Positions 9,484 through 19,392 are shown, numbered from the stretch's first letter. The stretch is 64,000 nucleotides of DNA from Variovorax atrisoli 110B (GCF_000382045.1 NZ_KB907457.1:295195-359194), one strand, 5' to 3'. Numbers and translations are program-made. The notes: a model not told the origin generated them from the letters alone.

Positions 9484-11562
9484 ATGAGGATGGAAAAAAG
9501 ACATCTCGCAAGCCTGGGCCTCGTCGCCCTGCTGACAGCTTGCGGAGGGGGCGGCGGAGGCTCCGGCGGCGGGCTTTCGCTGGGAACCGGCGGCAACACG
9601 AAGCCGGAAACGCCCGCGGCGGCGGCCAAGACCACGGCCGATGCGCGCAGCGGCAGCTACCGCGTCTACGCGGCCAACGGCACGCAGCAGCAGCTCTCGG
9701 TCGACTTCGACGCCGGCAGCTACACCATGACGGACAACCTCGGCGTGGCCGAATCCGGCACCTTCGCCGAGGACTTCACCGAGCCGGGCACCTACGTGTT
9801 CGCGAGCAGCCGCATCGCCACCGCGGCCAACACCTCGCGCTTCCGCGTGACGAGCGACACCATCGTGGGCGCGTTCCCGTTCCAGACCGCGTACTCGAGC
9901 CCCGCTGCCTACGCCGCACAGCCGTTCGTGGCGGCGCGCGACTTCGTCACCACCGCGGCGCTGATCGACGGCACCTACAACCGCTTCAGCGTCACGCGCA
10001 GCCCCGGCGGCGCGCAGGACTCGACGATCCTGTCGATGCGCCTGTCGGGCAGCGGCACGGTGCTGGAGTTCTGCAACGACGCCATCATCTACAGGATCGA
10101 CCTCTGCCCCGCCGCCTCGAAGCGCACCTACGCGGTCACGCCGGGGGTCGACGACGCCTGGGTCGCGACCAACGTGGCCAACAGCAGCGACGTCGCCAAC
10201 TTCCGCGTGGCGCGCATCGGCGGCCAGAACGTGTACCTCGGCGCAGGCCTCAGCGTCTCGCCGGCCCAGCAGTTCTTGCGCATCGCCCTGCCCGAGTCGT
10301 CGAGCTGGCCCACCACGCGCGGCATCGGCTCGTCGACCACGGGCAGCTGGGGCACGAACCTGATCAGCACGACCAGCACGGTGCGCACCTCCACCGGCAC
10401 CGACGATACCTACGGCACCCTGACGATGCCGGTGGACAGCACCGCCTACGCGAACCAGCCCCTGGGCATCCGCGGCGTCAACTTCACCGGGGCGAACAAG
10501 TACTTCGCGATGCAGGCCGGCGAGCTTTCGGTGCTGGTGGGCGCGCGCAGCAACACCGCCACGCAGGGCTATATCCAGCTCAACCTGATCGACAACGGCG
10601 CCACGCCCGACGCACGCAACGGGCGCTACAAGGTCTACGCCACCAACGGCTCGCGGCAGACGCTGGCGCTGAACGTCGACAGCAAGCGCTACGAGATGAC
10701 CGATGCCGCCGGCACCGTCGCCTCGGGCAGCTTCGCCGAGGACACGGCCGAGCCGGGCAGCTTCATCTTCGCGAGCAGCCGCATCACGGGCGCCGCCAAT
10801 ACGGCGAGCTTCCGCTTCACGACGGATACGGTGGTCGGCGCGTTCCCGTTCGCGGTCGCGCAGGTCACGCCCGAGAGCTACGCCGTGCGGCCCTTCGTGG
10901 CATCGCGCGCGCTGCTGAAGACGCAGGCTGCGCTCGACGGCACCTACAACCGGCTGGGCATCAACATGACGGCCACCGGCGGCGATTCGTCGATCACCCA
11001 GATCCAGATCGCCAACGGCGGCACCGTGCTCTACCTGTGCAACGACAACGTGATCTACCGGATCGACAACTGTCCTTCCGCATCCGTGCTGACGTACACC
11101 GTGTCGGCTGGCACCACCGTGGACACCTGGCGCATCGTGAACGTGGCCAATCCGTCGGACAACGGCACCTTCGCGGTCGCGCGCGTCGGAGGCGAGAACA
11201 TCTACCTCTCGGCCGGCAACGTGGCGTCCACGCCCCCGAGGTCGGTGTTCCGCATCGGCCTGCCCGAACGCGCCACATGGCCCACCGTCATCGCGCGCGG
11301 CGGAGCCACCAGCGGCGGCTGGGGCAGCACCGGCCTCGACGCGTCTTACTACACGCGCACCCAGACGCTGCCCGACGGCACCAGCGCCACGCTCAACGCG
11401 TCGCTGGCTCCGATGGGCACGAACGGCCCGCTCAACATGCGCGCGGCGACCTTCATCGGCCCGAACTACCACTTCGCGAGCCAGAGCAGCAAGCTCTTCG
11501 CGATGGTCGGCTCGCGCAACCCGGCCACGGCCGGCGCGATGGAGATCGGCCTGATCGACTGA
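9484..11562 (+). CDS. Lipoprotein with two homologous halves, function unknown
   Basis: The 692-residue product has a lipoprotein signal with lipobox LTAC (Cys20), then a glycine-rich linker. Two homologous segments of about 310 residues follow, at roughly 57-372 and 379-692. Shared landmarks in order: GxYxVYAxNG, SGxFAED, FASSRI, GAFPF, LDGTYNR, LCND-VIYRID-CP, PTxxxRGGxxS and a C-terminal ATxGxxxxxLID. Each half has a cysteine pair in the CND...CP block. I recognise no named domain. The start has GAGGGAAG upstream; in-frame starts before it lack a signal peptide. It is followed by a strong terminator, so it is monocistronic. Probably anchored in the outer membrane facing the periplasm or surface. 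Confidence 0.88.
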   Translation: MRMEKRHLASLGLVALLTACGGGGGGSGGGLSLGTGGNTKPETPAAAAKTTADARSGSYRVYAANGTQQQLSVDFDAGSYTMTDNLGVAESGTFAEDFTEPGTYVFASSRIATAANTSRFRVTSDTIVGAFPFQTAYSSPAAYAAQPFVAARDFVTTAALIDGTYNRFSVTRSPGGAQDSTILSMRLSGSGTVLEFCNDAIIYRIDLCPAASKRTYAVTPGVDDAWVATNVANSSDVANFRVARIGGQNVYLGAGLSVSPAQQFLRIALPESSSWPTTRGIGSSTTGSWGTNLISTTSTVRTSTGTDDTYGTLTMPVDSTAYANQPLGIRGVNFTGANKYFAMQAGELSVLVGARSNTATQGYIQLNLIDNGATPDARNGRYKVYATNGSRQTLALNVDSKRYEMTDAAGTVASGSFAEDTAEPGSFIFASSRITGAANTASFRFTTDTVVGAFPFAVAQVTPESYAVRPFVASRALLKTQAALDGTYNRLGINMTATGGDSSITQIQIANGGTVLYLCNDNVIYRIDNCPSASVLTYTVSAGTTVDTWRIVNVANPSDNGTFAVARVGGENIYLSAGNVASTPPRSVFRIGLPERATWPTVIARGGATSGGWGSTGLDASYYTRTQTLPDGTSATLNASLAPMGTNGPLNMRAATFIGPNYHFASQSSKLFAMVGSRNPATAGAMEIGLID

Positions 11563-11592
11563 CGCCGCGGGCGCTTCGCCCTGAAAGCCAGG

Positions 11593-11631
11593 AAGGCCGC
11601 ATGCCGCATCGCGTGGCATGCGGCCTTTTTT
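11593..11631 (+). terminator. Rho-independent terminator after the duplicated-domain lipoprotein
   Basis: A 13-base stem (AAGGCCGCATGCC, right arm ending GGCATGCGGCCTT) with a 9-base loop is followed by six T. It starts 31 bases past the stop codon. Confidence 0.88.
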
Positions 11632-11717
11632 CGTTGCTCATTCAGGCCTAAGACGGCCGCCTGCACGTTTCGCCTGCGCGACGTACATTGGCCGGCCCAC
11701 AGCCCCTGAAAGCCAAC

Positions 11718-12368
11718 ATGCAGATCCACTCCTCCAGCACGCCCAGGACCTTGCTCGCAGCCCTTGCTGCCGCCGTCGGCCTGGCCGCCGCCCTGCTTCC
11801 GGCGGGCGCGTCCGCCCAGAACGCCGACACCGTCCGCATCCGCGGCACCCTCGTGCGCGTCGATGCGAACACCCTGGTCGTGCAGGACCGCAGCGGCGAG
11901 GTCGTCTCGCTCGCCCGGCCCGCCGGCCTGCCCGTGTCGGAGGTCTACCCGATCAAGCTCTCGGACATCAAGCGCGGCAGCTTCATCGGCACCGCCGCCA
12001 TGCCGCAGCCCGACGGCACGCAGAAGGCGCTCGAAGTCGTCGTGTTCCCCGAGGCTGCGCGCGGCACGGGCGAGGGCCATCGTCCCTGGGACCTGCTGCC
12101 CGAAAGCACCATGACCAACGCCACGGTCGCAGACCTGGCCGCGGCGCCGAAGTCGGTGCGCGGCGGCCAGCAGCTGCACCTGACCTACAAGGGCGGCGAG
12201 AAGACCGTCGTGGTGCCGCCCGACGTTCCGGTGGTCACCTTCCGGCCCGGTACCGACGCACTGCTGGTGCCGGGCGCACGGGTGCTGGTGAATGCGCAGG
12301 AGAAGAACGGCACGCCCACCGCGCTGCGCGTGACAGCCGGGCGCAACGGCTTCGCGCCGCCGATGTAG
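11718..12368 (+). CDS. Small exported protein, function unknown
   Basis: The 216-residue product has a Sec signal peptide with likely cleavage after ASA at residue 33. The mature part is rich in short beta strands: RIRGTLVRVDANTLVVQDRSG near its start and RVLVNAQEKNGTPTALRVTAGRNG near its end resemble OB-like repeats seen in DUF5666-type periplasmic proteins. That resemblance is by eye only. ATG 11718 is chosen because the longer reading places ten polar residues before the signal. Ribosome-site similarity is weak. It lies between a terminator and the PHA cluster, with no evident partner. Confidence 0.75.
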   Translation: MQIHSSSTPRTLLAALAAAVGLAAALLPAGASAQNADTVRIRGTLVRVDANTLVVQDRSGEVVSLARPAGLPVSEVYPIKLSDIKRGSFIGTAAMPQPDGTQKALEVVVFPEAARGTGEGHRPWDLLPESTMTNATVADLAAAPKSVRGGQQLHLTYKGGEKTVVVPPDVPVVTFRPGTDALLVPGARVLVNAQEKNGTPTALRVTAGRNGFAPPM

Positions 12369-12369
12369 G

Positions 12370-12408
12370 AGCGAAGGCGGGCAGCGAAGGCGGGCAGCGA
12401 AGGCGGCA
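12370..12408 (+). repeat. 13-base tandem repeat, three copies
   Basis: The unit agcgaaggcgggc occurs three times head to tail (12370, 12383, 12396), the last with its final bases altered. It begins right after the stop of the preceding gene. The rest of the 180-base gap before the phasin holds no other feature I could identify. Confidence 0.85.
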
Positions 12409-12549
12409 CGCACCCAAGGGAAATCCCGCAGGCATTTTTGCGGCCGCGGTGAGCTCCGGCGCGCCGGCGCGGCGTATCGTGGCGAGGGTTTCCGGCCGCC
12501 GGGCCGGTCCCTCCCTACCAACGTCCACCGTCACAGGAGATTCCGCACC

Positions 12550-13044
12550 ATGGCCACTGCCAAGAAAGCCGCCGCCAAGAAGACCACTGCCAGCAGCAGC
12601 ACCGCCAGCGCGAAGAAGGCGGCGCCCGACGTCGCGGACATGCTCAATCCGCTGAAGGGCATGGCCGACCGGCTGCAGGGCCTGAACCTGACCGGCGGCG
12701 CCGGCAAGCTGCTGGAAGCGGGACGCAAGGACCTCGCGGCGCTGATGGAGGCCAACGAGAAGTCCTACCAGGGCCTGCAGACCGTCGTGCAGCGCCAGAC
12801 CGAGATGATCAAGAGCGCCATCTCCGAGTGGCAGGCCGCCGCCAAGGAGATGCCGGGCAAGGACCCGAAGGAGAACCTCGCCAAGCTCGACGAACTGGGC
12901 CGTCAGTCGTTCCAGCGCGCCATCGACGACATCAAGGAGCTGGCCAACCTGGCGGCCAAGTCGCAGGCCGATGCCTTCGACGTGGTGCGCCAGCGCATCC
13001 AGGCGAACGTCGACGAAGTGACGAAGATGCTGCAGCGCAAGTGA
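12550..13044 (+). CDS. phaP: Phasin family protein
   Basis: Phasins coat polyhydroxyalkanoate granules. The 164-residue product has a Lys/Ala-rich N-terminus (MATAKKAAAKKTTAS), then long amphipathic helices typical of phasin_2: SYQGLQTVVQRQTEMIKSAI, and AKSQADAFDVVRQRIQANVDE near the C-terminus. AGGAGA lies upstream of ATG 12550. It is followed within 1.5 kb by a PHA synthase and its likely partner, supporting the role. The symbol is by family; several phasin paralogues usually exist per genome. Confidence 0.87.
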   Translation: MATAKKAAAKKTTASSSTASAKKAAPDVADMLNPLKGMADRLQGLNLTGGAGKLLEAGRKDLAALMEANEKSYQGLQTVVQRQTEMIKSAISEWQAAAKEMPGKDPKENLAKLDELGRQSFQRAIDDIKELANLAAKSQADAFDVVRQRIQANVDEVTKMLQRK

Positions 13045-13087
13045 GCCGGCAAGAGACAGCTCCGACGGACGACCTCCGCGCGCAGCC

Positions 13088-14008
<921 letters not shown>

Positions 14009-14059
14009 AACGGCTGGGACACGAGCGACGAGGCGACAGACAAGAAGGGAGCATCCGCC

Positions 14060-14503
14060 ATGACGAACAAGTTCTCCCCCCTCGACCCGATGGCCATGTG
14101 GCGCGAGCTCACCGCCCAGTGGGAGAAGAGCACCAACGAGTTCGCCAACGAGACCATGGCCTCGGACCCGTTCCGACAGGGCATGCACGGCGGCATGAAC
14201 GCCTCGCTCACCGCGCAGAAGGCACTGGGCGACCTGATGGCGCGCTACCTCGCGATGCTGAACCTGCCCACGCGCGCCGACCTGCAGGTGCTGGGCGAGC
14301 AGCTGCAGCGCATCGACGACCACCTGGCGCGCATCGCCCGTGCGGTGGAAGCCGGCCCCTCTGCGGCCGCTGCATCCGCCAAGGCTGCGCCGGGACCGCG
14401 CCGTACCCGGCAGCCGCCTGCGGCCTCCATGACCCCGACATCGCCGCCAGTGCCGAAGGCGCCGGCCCGCACACGCAAGCCCGCAGGAAAGCGCTCGCCA
14501 TGA
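14060..14503 (+). CDS. PhaR/PhaE-like small subunit of PHA synthase
   Basis: The 147-residue product is predicted helical. Its order of elements matches Bacillus PhaR: a DPxxxW start (SPLDPMAMWRELTAQWEK), a central AQKALGDLMARYL, and NLPTRADLQVLGEQLQRID leading into a short coiled coil, then an Ala/Pro/Lys tail from about residue 100. PhaE of class III synthases shares the NLPTR-like box but is more than twice as long. GGGAG lies upstream of ATG 14060. Its stop overlaps the phaC start as ATGA, implying coupled translation of a two-subunit enzyme. I therefore call it the synthase partner subunit; which class name fits needs alignment. Confidence 0.78.
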   Translation: MTNKFSPLDPMAMWRELTAQWEKSTNEFANETMASDPFRQGMHGGMNASLTAQKALGDLMARYLAMLNLPTRADLQVLGEQLQRIDDHLARIARAVEAGPSAAAASAKAAPGPRRTRQPPAASMTPTSPPVPKAPARTRKPAGKRSP

Positions 14504-15588
14504 CCGCCGGGGAAGACAACACCTTCGCCCTGCCCGACATCGCGGTCGACATGGCCGCCGAGATCGAGCGCACGATCCAGCGCAACATCAAGGGCCTGGA
14601 TTTCCTCACCACCGCCGCGCCCGCCGTGGGGCAGACGCCCAAGGACGAGATCCACCGTCGCGGCACGCTGAGCCTGTACCACTACCGGCCGATGGCCGAC
14701 GAAATCTACCGCGTGCCGCTGCTGATCGTGATGGCGACCACCAACCGCGGCTACATCCTCGACCTCGCGCCGGGCCAGAGCATGGTCGAGCACCTGCTCC
14801 TGCGCGGCTACGACGTCTACATGATGGACTGGAACGCGCCGCGCCCGCAGGAGAAGTACCTGCGCATCGAGGACTACGTGCTCGACTTCATCCCCGACTC
14901 GATCCGCCGCGTGCAGGAGCGCTCGGGCGAGGCAGACGTCACGCTCGTGGGCTACTGCATGGGCGGCGTGCTCTCCACGCTCTATGCCGCGCTGCACCCC
15001 GGCGGGCCGATGAAGAACCTCGCGCTCTTCACCACGCCCGTCGACTTCAGCCGCATGAAGCTGTTCCATGCGTGGTCGGACCGCCGCTACTTCGACGTCG
15101 ACCGCCTCGTCGACACCGTGGGCAACGTGCCGCCCGAGATGCTTTTCACCTCCTTCGACATGCTGCGCCCCGCCGGCCGAAGCGCGGGCATGGTGCAGCT
15201 GTGGGACAACATGGACAACGACGAATTCGTCAAGTCGTACCGCATGTTCGACCGCTGGGGCAACGAGATGCTGCCGCTGGCCGGCGAGTACTTCCGCCAG
15301 ACCGTCAAGGAACTCATGTGGGGCAACAAGCTGCACAAGGGCGAGCTGGTGATCGGCGGACAGAAGGTGCGGCTGAAGAACATCCGGGTGCCGGTGCTGC
15401 ATGCGCTCGCGCAGCACGACCACATCGTTCCGTACGAGGCCGGGCAGCCGCTGGTGGCCGGCATCGGCTCCACCGACAAGGAGGAAGTGGTGCTCAAGGG
15501 CGGCCACGTCAGCCTCGCCGCCGGGCCCAACGCGGTGCGCCGGCTGTGGCCCAGACTCGACGAATGGCTTGGAGTGCGATCGACATGA
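14500..15588 (+). CDS. phaC: Polyhydroxyalkanoate synthase, short (class III/IV-type) PhaC
   Basis: PhaC polymerises 3-hydroxyacyl-CoA into storage polyester. The 362-residue product is the size of class III/IV catalytic subunits; class I enzymes are nearer 590. The catalytic cysteine is Cys153 in GYCMGG. The other triad members are in AQHDHIVP (Asp) and KGGHVSL (His). MDWNAPRPQE and RLWPRLDEWLG match the family. It overlaps the small subunit gene upstream by four bases and the GNAT gene downstream by four, so all three are translationally linked. Confidence 0.9.
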   Translation: MTAGEDNTFALPDIAVDMAAEIERTIQRNIKGLDFLTTAAPAVGQTPKDEIHRRGTLSLYHYRPMADEIYRVPLLIVMATTNRGYILDLAPGQSMVEHLLLRGYDVYMMDWNAPRPQEKYLRIEDYVLDFIPDSIRRVQERSGEADVTLVGYCMGGVLSTLYAALHPGGPMKNLALFTTPVDFSRMKLFHAWSDRRYFDVDRLVDTVGNVPPEMLFTSFDMLRPAGRSAGMVQLWDNMDNDEFVKSYRMFDRWGNEMLPLAGEYFRQTVKELMWGNKLHKGELVIGGQKVRLKNIRVPVLHALAQHDHIVPYEAGQPLVAGIGSTDKEEVVLKGGHVSLAAGPNAVRRLWPRLDEWLGVRST

Positions 15589-16199
15589 GCATCACCACCG
15601 TGACCGACTCCTTCTCGCGGACCTACCCGCGCACCGTGACCAGCAGCGAGGGCAGCATCGTCCTGCGCCTGATGGCCGCCGAAGACGCCGATGCCGTGCT
15701 CGCCTTCGCACAGGCGTTGCCGGCGCACGACCTGCTCTTTCTGCCGCGCGACATCACCCAGCCCAAGGTGATGAACGCCTGGGTGCGCGCCATCGAGCGC
15801 GGCGACATCGACAGCGTGCTCGCGGTGCGCGAGAAGGCCGTGCTCGGCTGCGCGGCGGTGATCCGCGATCCGCACTCCTGGTCGAGCCACGTCGCCGAGC
15901 TGCGCGTGCTCGCCGCACCCGAGCTGCGCGGCAGCGGCCTGGGCCACAAGCTCGCACGCGAAGCCTGCGCGCTGGCCATCGAGCGCGGGGCCGAAAAGCT
16001 CGTCGCCCGCATGACCGTCGACCAGCGCGGCGCCATCGCCGTCTTCCAGGCCCTGGGCTTCAAGCCCGAGGCGCTCCTGAACAAGCACGTGAAGGATCGC
16101 CAGGGGCTGGCGCACGACCTCGTGGTGCTGAGCCAGGACGTGGCGCGGTTCGAGGCACAGATGCGGGCGTATGGGATGGGCGAGGCGCTGGGGAGCTGA
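15585..16199 (+). CDS. GNAT-family N-acetyltransferase
   Basis: The 204-residue product has a GNAT fold. The acetyl-CoA pyrophosphate loop is seen as LRGSGLGHKLAREA (about residues 108-121), with the preceding strand VAELRVLA and the late IAVFQALGFKPE. Substrate is unknown. It starts inside the last codons of phaC, suggesting a link to the PHA enzymes, such as modification of a granule protein; that is inference from coupling only. Confidence 0.85.
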   Translation: MSITTVTDSFSRTYPRTVTSSEGSIVLRLMAAEDADAVLAFAQALPAHDLLFLPRDITQPKVMNAWVRAIERGDIDSVLAVREKAVLGCAAVIRDPHSWSSHVAELRVLAAPELRGSGLGHKLAREACALAIERGAEKLVARMTVDQRGAIAVFQALGFKPEALLNKHVKDRQGLAHDLVVLSQDVARFEAQMRAYGMGEALGS

Positions 16200-16279
16200 A
16201 GCGCCCCTGGCACGGGGGCGGAGGGGCCGCAAGCCGCCAGCCTTTTAAAATCGCGGATTCCCCCCGCAGATTGCCCACC

Positions 16280-17908
16280 TTGTCTTTCGTAGCCGAAACC
16301 CGCCGCCGCCGCACCTTTGCGATCATTTCCCACCCTGACGCCGGCAAGACCACGCTGACCGAAAAGCTGCTGCTTTTCTCCGGCGCGATCCAGATCGCCG
16401 GCTCGGTGAAGGCGCGCAAGGCCTCGCGCCATGCCACATCCGACTGGATGGAGATCGAGAAGCAGCGCGGCATTTCCGTAGCCTCGTCGGTGATGCAGAT
16501 GGTCTACCGCGACCACGTCATCAACCTGCTCGACACGCCCGGCCACAAGGACTTCTCGGAAGACACCTACCGCGTGCTCACCGCCGTCGACTCGGCGCTG
16601 ATGGTGATCGACGCGGCCAACGGCGTGGAAGCGCAGACGCGGCGGCTGATCGAGGTCTGCCGCCAGCGCGACACGCCCATCATCACCTTCGTCAACAAGA
16701 TGGACCGCGAAGTGCGCGAGCCGCTGGACATCCTCGACGAGGTGGAGCGCGAGCTGGGCATGCCGTGCGTGCCCATGACCTGGCCCGTGGGCCAGGGCAA
16801 GAGCTTCCGGGGGATCATGAACCTGCGCACGCAGGCGATGACGGTGTTCGAGTCGGGCAGCGAGCGCCTGCCGCAGGACTTCGAGACCATCCCGCTTGCC
16901 GAGCGCGACACGCTGGTCAAGCGCTTCGGCGCCGACTTCGAGACCGCCATGGAGAGCATGGAGCTCGCCACCGGCGCATCGCCCGCCTGGGACCGCGAGG
17001 CCTTCCTGGCCGGCAAGCAGACCCCCGTGTTCTTCGGCTCCGGCGTGAACAACTTCGGCGTGATGGAGGTGCTCGACGCGCTGGTCGACCTGGCGCCCTC
17101 GCCGCGCTCGCGCATCAGCACCACGCTGGTCAACCGCCAGCCGGTGACCAAGGAGATCCAGCCCGAGGACAAGGACTTCGCGGGCGTGGTCTTCAAGGTG
17201 CAGGCCAACATGGACGCCAACCACCGCGACCGCATCGCCTTCGTGCGCATGGCCTCGGGCAAGTACACGCCGGGCATGAAGCTGAAGGTGCAGCGCACCG
17301 CCAAGGAACTGCGCCCCACCAGTGTCGTGACCTTCATGAGCCAGCGCCGCGAGGCGGTGGAAGAGGCCTACGCGGGCGACATCGTGGGCTTCACCACCCA
17401 CGGCGGCGTGCAGCTGGGCGACACCATCACCGATGGCGCCAGCCTGCAGTTCACCGGCCTGCCCTTCTTCGCGCCCGAGCTCTTCATGACCGTGATCCTG
17501 AAGAACCCGCTGCGTACCAAGCAGCTGCAGCAGGGCCTGGCCCAGCTCGGCGAGGAAGGCGCGATCCAGGTGTTCCGCCCCGAGATCGGCGGCCCGATGC
17601 TGCTGGGCGCGGTCGGCCAGCTGCAGTTCGAAGTGGTGCAGCACCGCCTGAAGGCCGAGTACGACGCCGACGTGCGGCTCGAAGGCTGCCAGTACACCGG
17701 CGCGCGCTGGATCACGGCCGACACGCCGGCCGAGCTGCGCGAGTTCGTCAATGCCTATCCGCAGCGCATGGCGAAGGACGCGGCGGATACGCTGGCCTTT
17801 TTGTGCACGTCGCCCTACGACGTGCGGCTGGCGCAGGAGCGGTTTCCGAAGATCCACTTCCATCCGCTGCGCGAGCATGCGGGGCTGGCGCTGCAGAGCG
17901 CGGGCTAG
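16280..17908 (+). CDS. prfC: Peptide chain release factor 3
   Basis: RF3 is a translational GTPase that removes RF1/RF2 from ribosomes after termination. The 542-residue product has the P-loop SHPDAGKTT, the switch region RGISVASSVM, DTPGHKDFSEDT and NKMDRE, followed by the RF3-specific C-terminal domains. No ATG precedes the conserved SFVAETRRRRTFAI start, so TTG 16280 is chosen; another TTG three codons earlier is possible. No clear ribosome site is visible. It seems transcribed separately from the GNAT gene 80 bases upstream. Confidence 0.97.
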   Translation: MSFVAETRRRRTFAIISHPDAGKTTLTEKLLLFSGAIQIAGSVKARKASRHATSDWMEIEKQRGISVASSVMQMVYRDHVINLLDTPGHKDFSEDTYRVLTAVDSALMVIDAANGVEAQTRRLIEVCRQRDTPIITFVNKMDREVREPLDILDEVERELGMPCVPMTWPVGQGKSFRGIMNLRTQAMTVFESGSERLPQDFETIPLAERDTLVKRFGADFETAMESMELATGASPAWDREAFLAGKQTPVFFGSGVNNFGVMEVLDALVDLAPSPRSRISTTLVNRQPVTKEIQPEDKDFAGVVFKVQANMDANHRDRIAFVRMASGKYTPGMKLKVQRTAKELRPTSVVTFMSQRREAVEEAYAGDIVGFTTHGGVQLGDTITDGASLQFTGLPFFAPELFMTVILKNPLRTKQLQQGLAQLGEEGAIQVFRPEIGGPMLLGAVGQLQFEVVQHRLKAEYDADVRLEGCQYTGARWITADTPAELREFVNAYPQRMAKDAADTLAFLCTSPYDVRLAQERFPKIHFHPLREHAGLALQSAG

Positions 17909-17917
17909 AGAGCCGTC

Positions 17918-18577
17918 ATGGAAACCTTTATCCAGGTCGCAGGGCTCGGTGATTTGATCGAACGGGTCACCGAGCAGCGAGCCACATTGACGATCACAGT
18001 CAAGGCCTCGAAGACCGAGGTGGCGTTGGCCGAAGCGACGAGCCTTCGCAATGACACGATCCGGACGCTGAAAGAGGCGGGCCTCACGTCCGACGAGATC
18101 ACGGAAGGCGGGCGCGACGCCTGGCAACCTTGGTATCTCAAGCGCAGCGTGGGCCAGGAAGTGGCGCACCGCGTGCTGATCGCCTGCAAGGAGACGCGTC
18201 GGCTCTATCAGGCACTCGACGCGCTCGAACCGCTGTTCACGAACTCCCGCTACACCATGGGCGTCGACATGCAGCAGCCCCGCTTCGAAGCACAGGAAGG
18301 CGCGGAAGCCGAGGCACGGATGGCCGCCATCCGGCATGCGCGCGGCAAGGCGCTGATCCTTGCGAAGGAAGCGGGCGTCACGCTGGGTGCAGTCGCACAG
18401 GTGGAAGAACTCGGTTCGCAGGCGGACAACTCGGGTGCCTATGGCGACCACACATGGGCGTACGCCGGAGGCGCTGCGGCGTCGGCTTCCGGCAGCCCAG
18501 AAAGCGACTTAGAGGAACTGGCCGGAGCAAAGCGGACCCGCACCCTGCGCTACCGCGTGCGCTTCCTGATCGGCTGA
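17918..18577 (+). CDS. SIMPL/DUF541-like protein
   Basis: The 219-residue product begins METFIQVAGLGDLIERVTEQ and contains the repeated features of SIMPL (DUF541) proteins: a strand followed by ARGKALILAKEAGVTLGAVA in the last third, and a final strand RYRVRFLIG. Characterised relatives are usually exported, but this one has no signal peptide or lipobox. It begins 9 bases after prfC and may be co-transcribed. Function unknown; the family name rests on sequence pattern alone. Confidence 0.65.
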   Translation: METFIQVAGLGDLIERVTEQRATLTITVKASKTEVALAEATSLRNDTIRTLKEAGLTSDEITEGGRDAWQPWYLKRSVGQEVAHRVLIACKETRRLYQALDALEPLFTNSRYTMGVDMQQPRFEAQEGAEAEARMAAIRHARGKALILAKEAGVTLGAVAQVEELGSQADNSGAYGDHTWAYAGGAAASASGSPESDLEELAGAKRTRTLRYRVRFLIG

Positions 18578-18583
18578 AGCTCC

Positions 18584-19387
18584 TCAGCTCCCCGTCGACG
18601 CATAGCGGCGCAACCCGAAGCGCCACACCCCGAACGCCGCCGCCAGGAACACGAACCCCGCGAGCGGCGACGCCAGCCGCACCCACGCCGGCGCCCCCAG
18701 CGGATCGGTCTTCCCCAGGATCGCCAGCACGGGGTAGTACGCCACGCAGGCCAGCGGCACGATGAAGGTCAGCACGCGCCGGAACCAGCGCGCATAGAGC
18801 GCCAGCGGGTACTGCGCGGCCTGCACGCCCCCGTAGGTCAGCACGTTTGCGATCTCGAGGCTCTCGACGGTCCAGAAGGCCAGGGTGCCCTGCAGCACCA
18901 GGATGCCGAGGAACAGCGCCACGCCGCCCGCGATGGCAAGCAGCGCGATGGCGATGGCGCCCGGCGTCCACGCGATGCCCGTCTGCTGCGTCGCGAAAGC
19001 CACCATCGCCAGCCCCTGCAGCAGCCGGCCCAGTCGGCTGATGCGGAAGTCGTTGCCCATCAGCTGCAGCGCGAGCGGACGCGGGCGCAGCAGCAGGCGG
19101 TCGAAGGCGCCGGTGCGCAAAAACTCGGTGCCGAGCACGTCGAAACCGCGGCCCAGCGCATCGGCCAGCGCAAACATGCAGTTCACCAGGCCGTAGAACA
19201 GGGCCACCTCGCCGATGCGCCAGCCCTGCACGTCGCCGAAGCGGTGGAACAGCGCCCACACGGCGATCACCTCGATACCAGTGCCGAGGAACTGGCCGAC
19301 GGTCAGCATCAGCGCCGAGGCGGGGTAGCGCGCCTGGCCGCCGAGGGAAGCGCCCACCAGCCGGAAGAAGAGCGGAATCGATCCCAT
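18584..19387 (-). CDS. ABC-2 type transporter permease (second subunit)
   Basis: A 267-residue membrane protein with six predicted segments and the look of the ABC-2 permeases classed as PF06182: FYGLVNCMFALADALGRGFD, GAFDRLLLRPRPLALQ, VESLEIANVLTYGGVQAAQYP. It follows the first permease by five bases. With the ATPase gene at 20241 it forms a complete exporter (one ATPase, two different permeases). No substrate clue is nearby. It converges with the SIMPL-like gene, ending 6 bases from it. Confidence 0.86.
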   Translation of the reverse strand: MGSIPLFFRLVGASLGGQARYPASALMLTVGQFLGTGIEVIAVWALFHRFGDVQGWRIGEVALFYGLVNCMFALADALGRGFDVLGTEFLRTGAFDRLLLRPRPLALQLMGNDFRISRLGRLLQGLAMVAFATQQTGIAWTPGAIAIALLAIAGGVALFLGILVLQGTLAFWTVESLEIANVLTYGGVQAAQYPLALYARWFRRVLTFIVPLACVAYYPVLAILGKTDPLGAPAWVRLASPLAGFVFLAAAFGVWRFGLRRYASTGS

Positions 19388-19392
19388 CGCCC

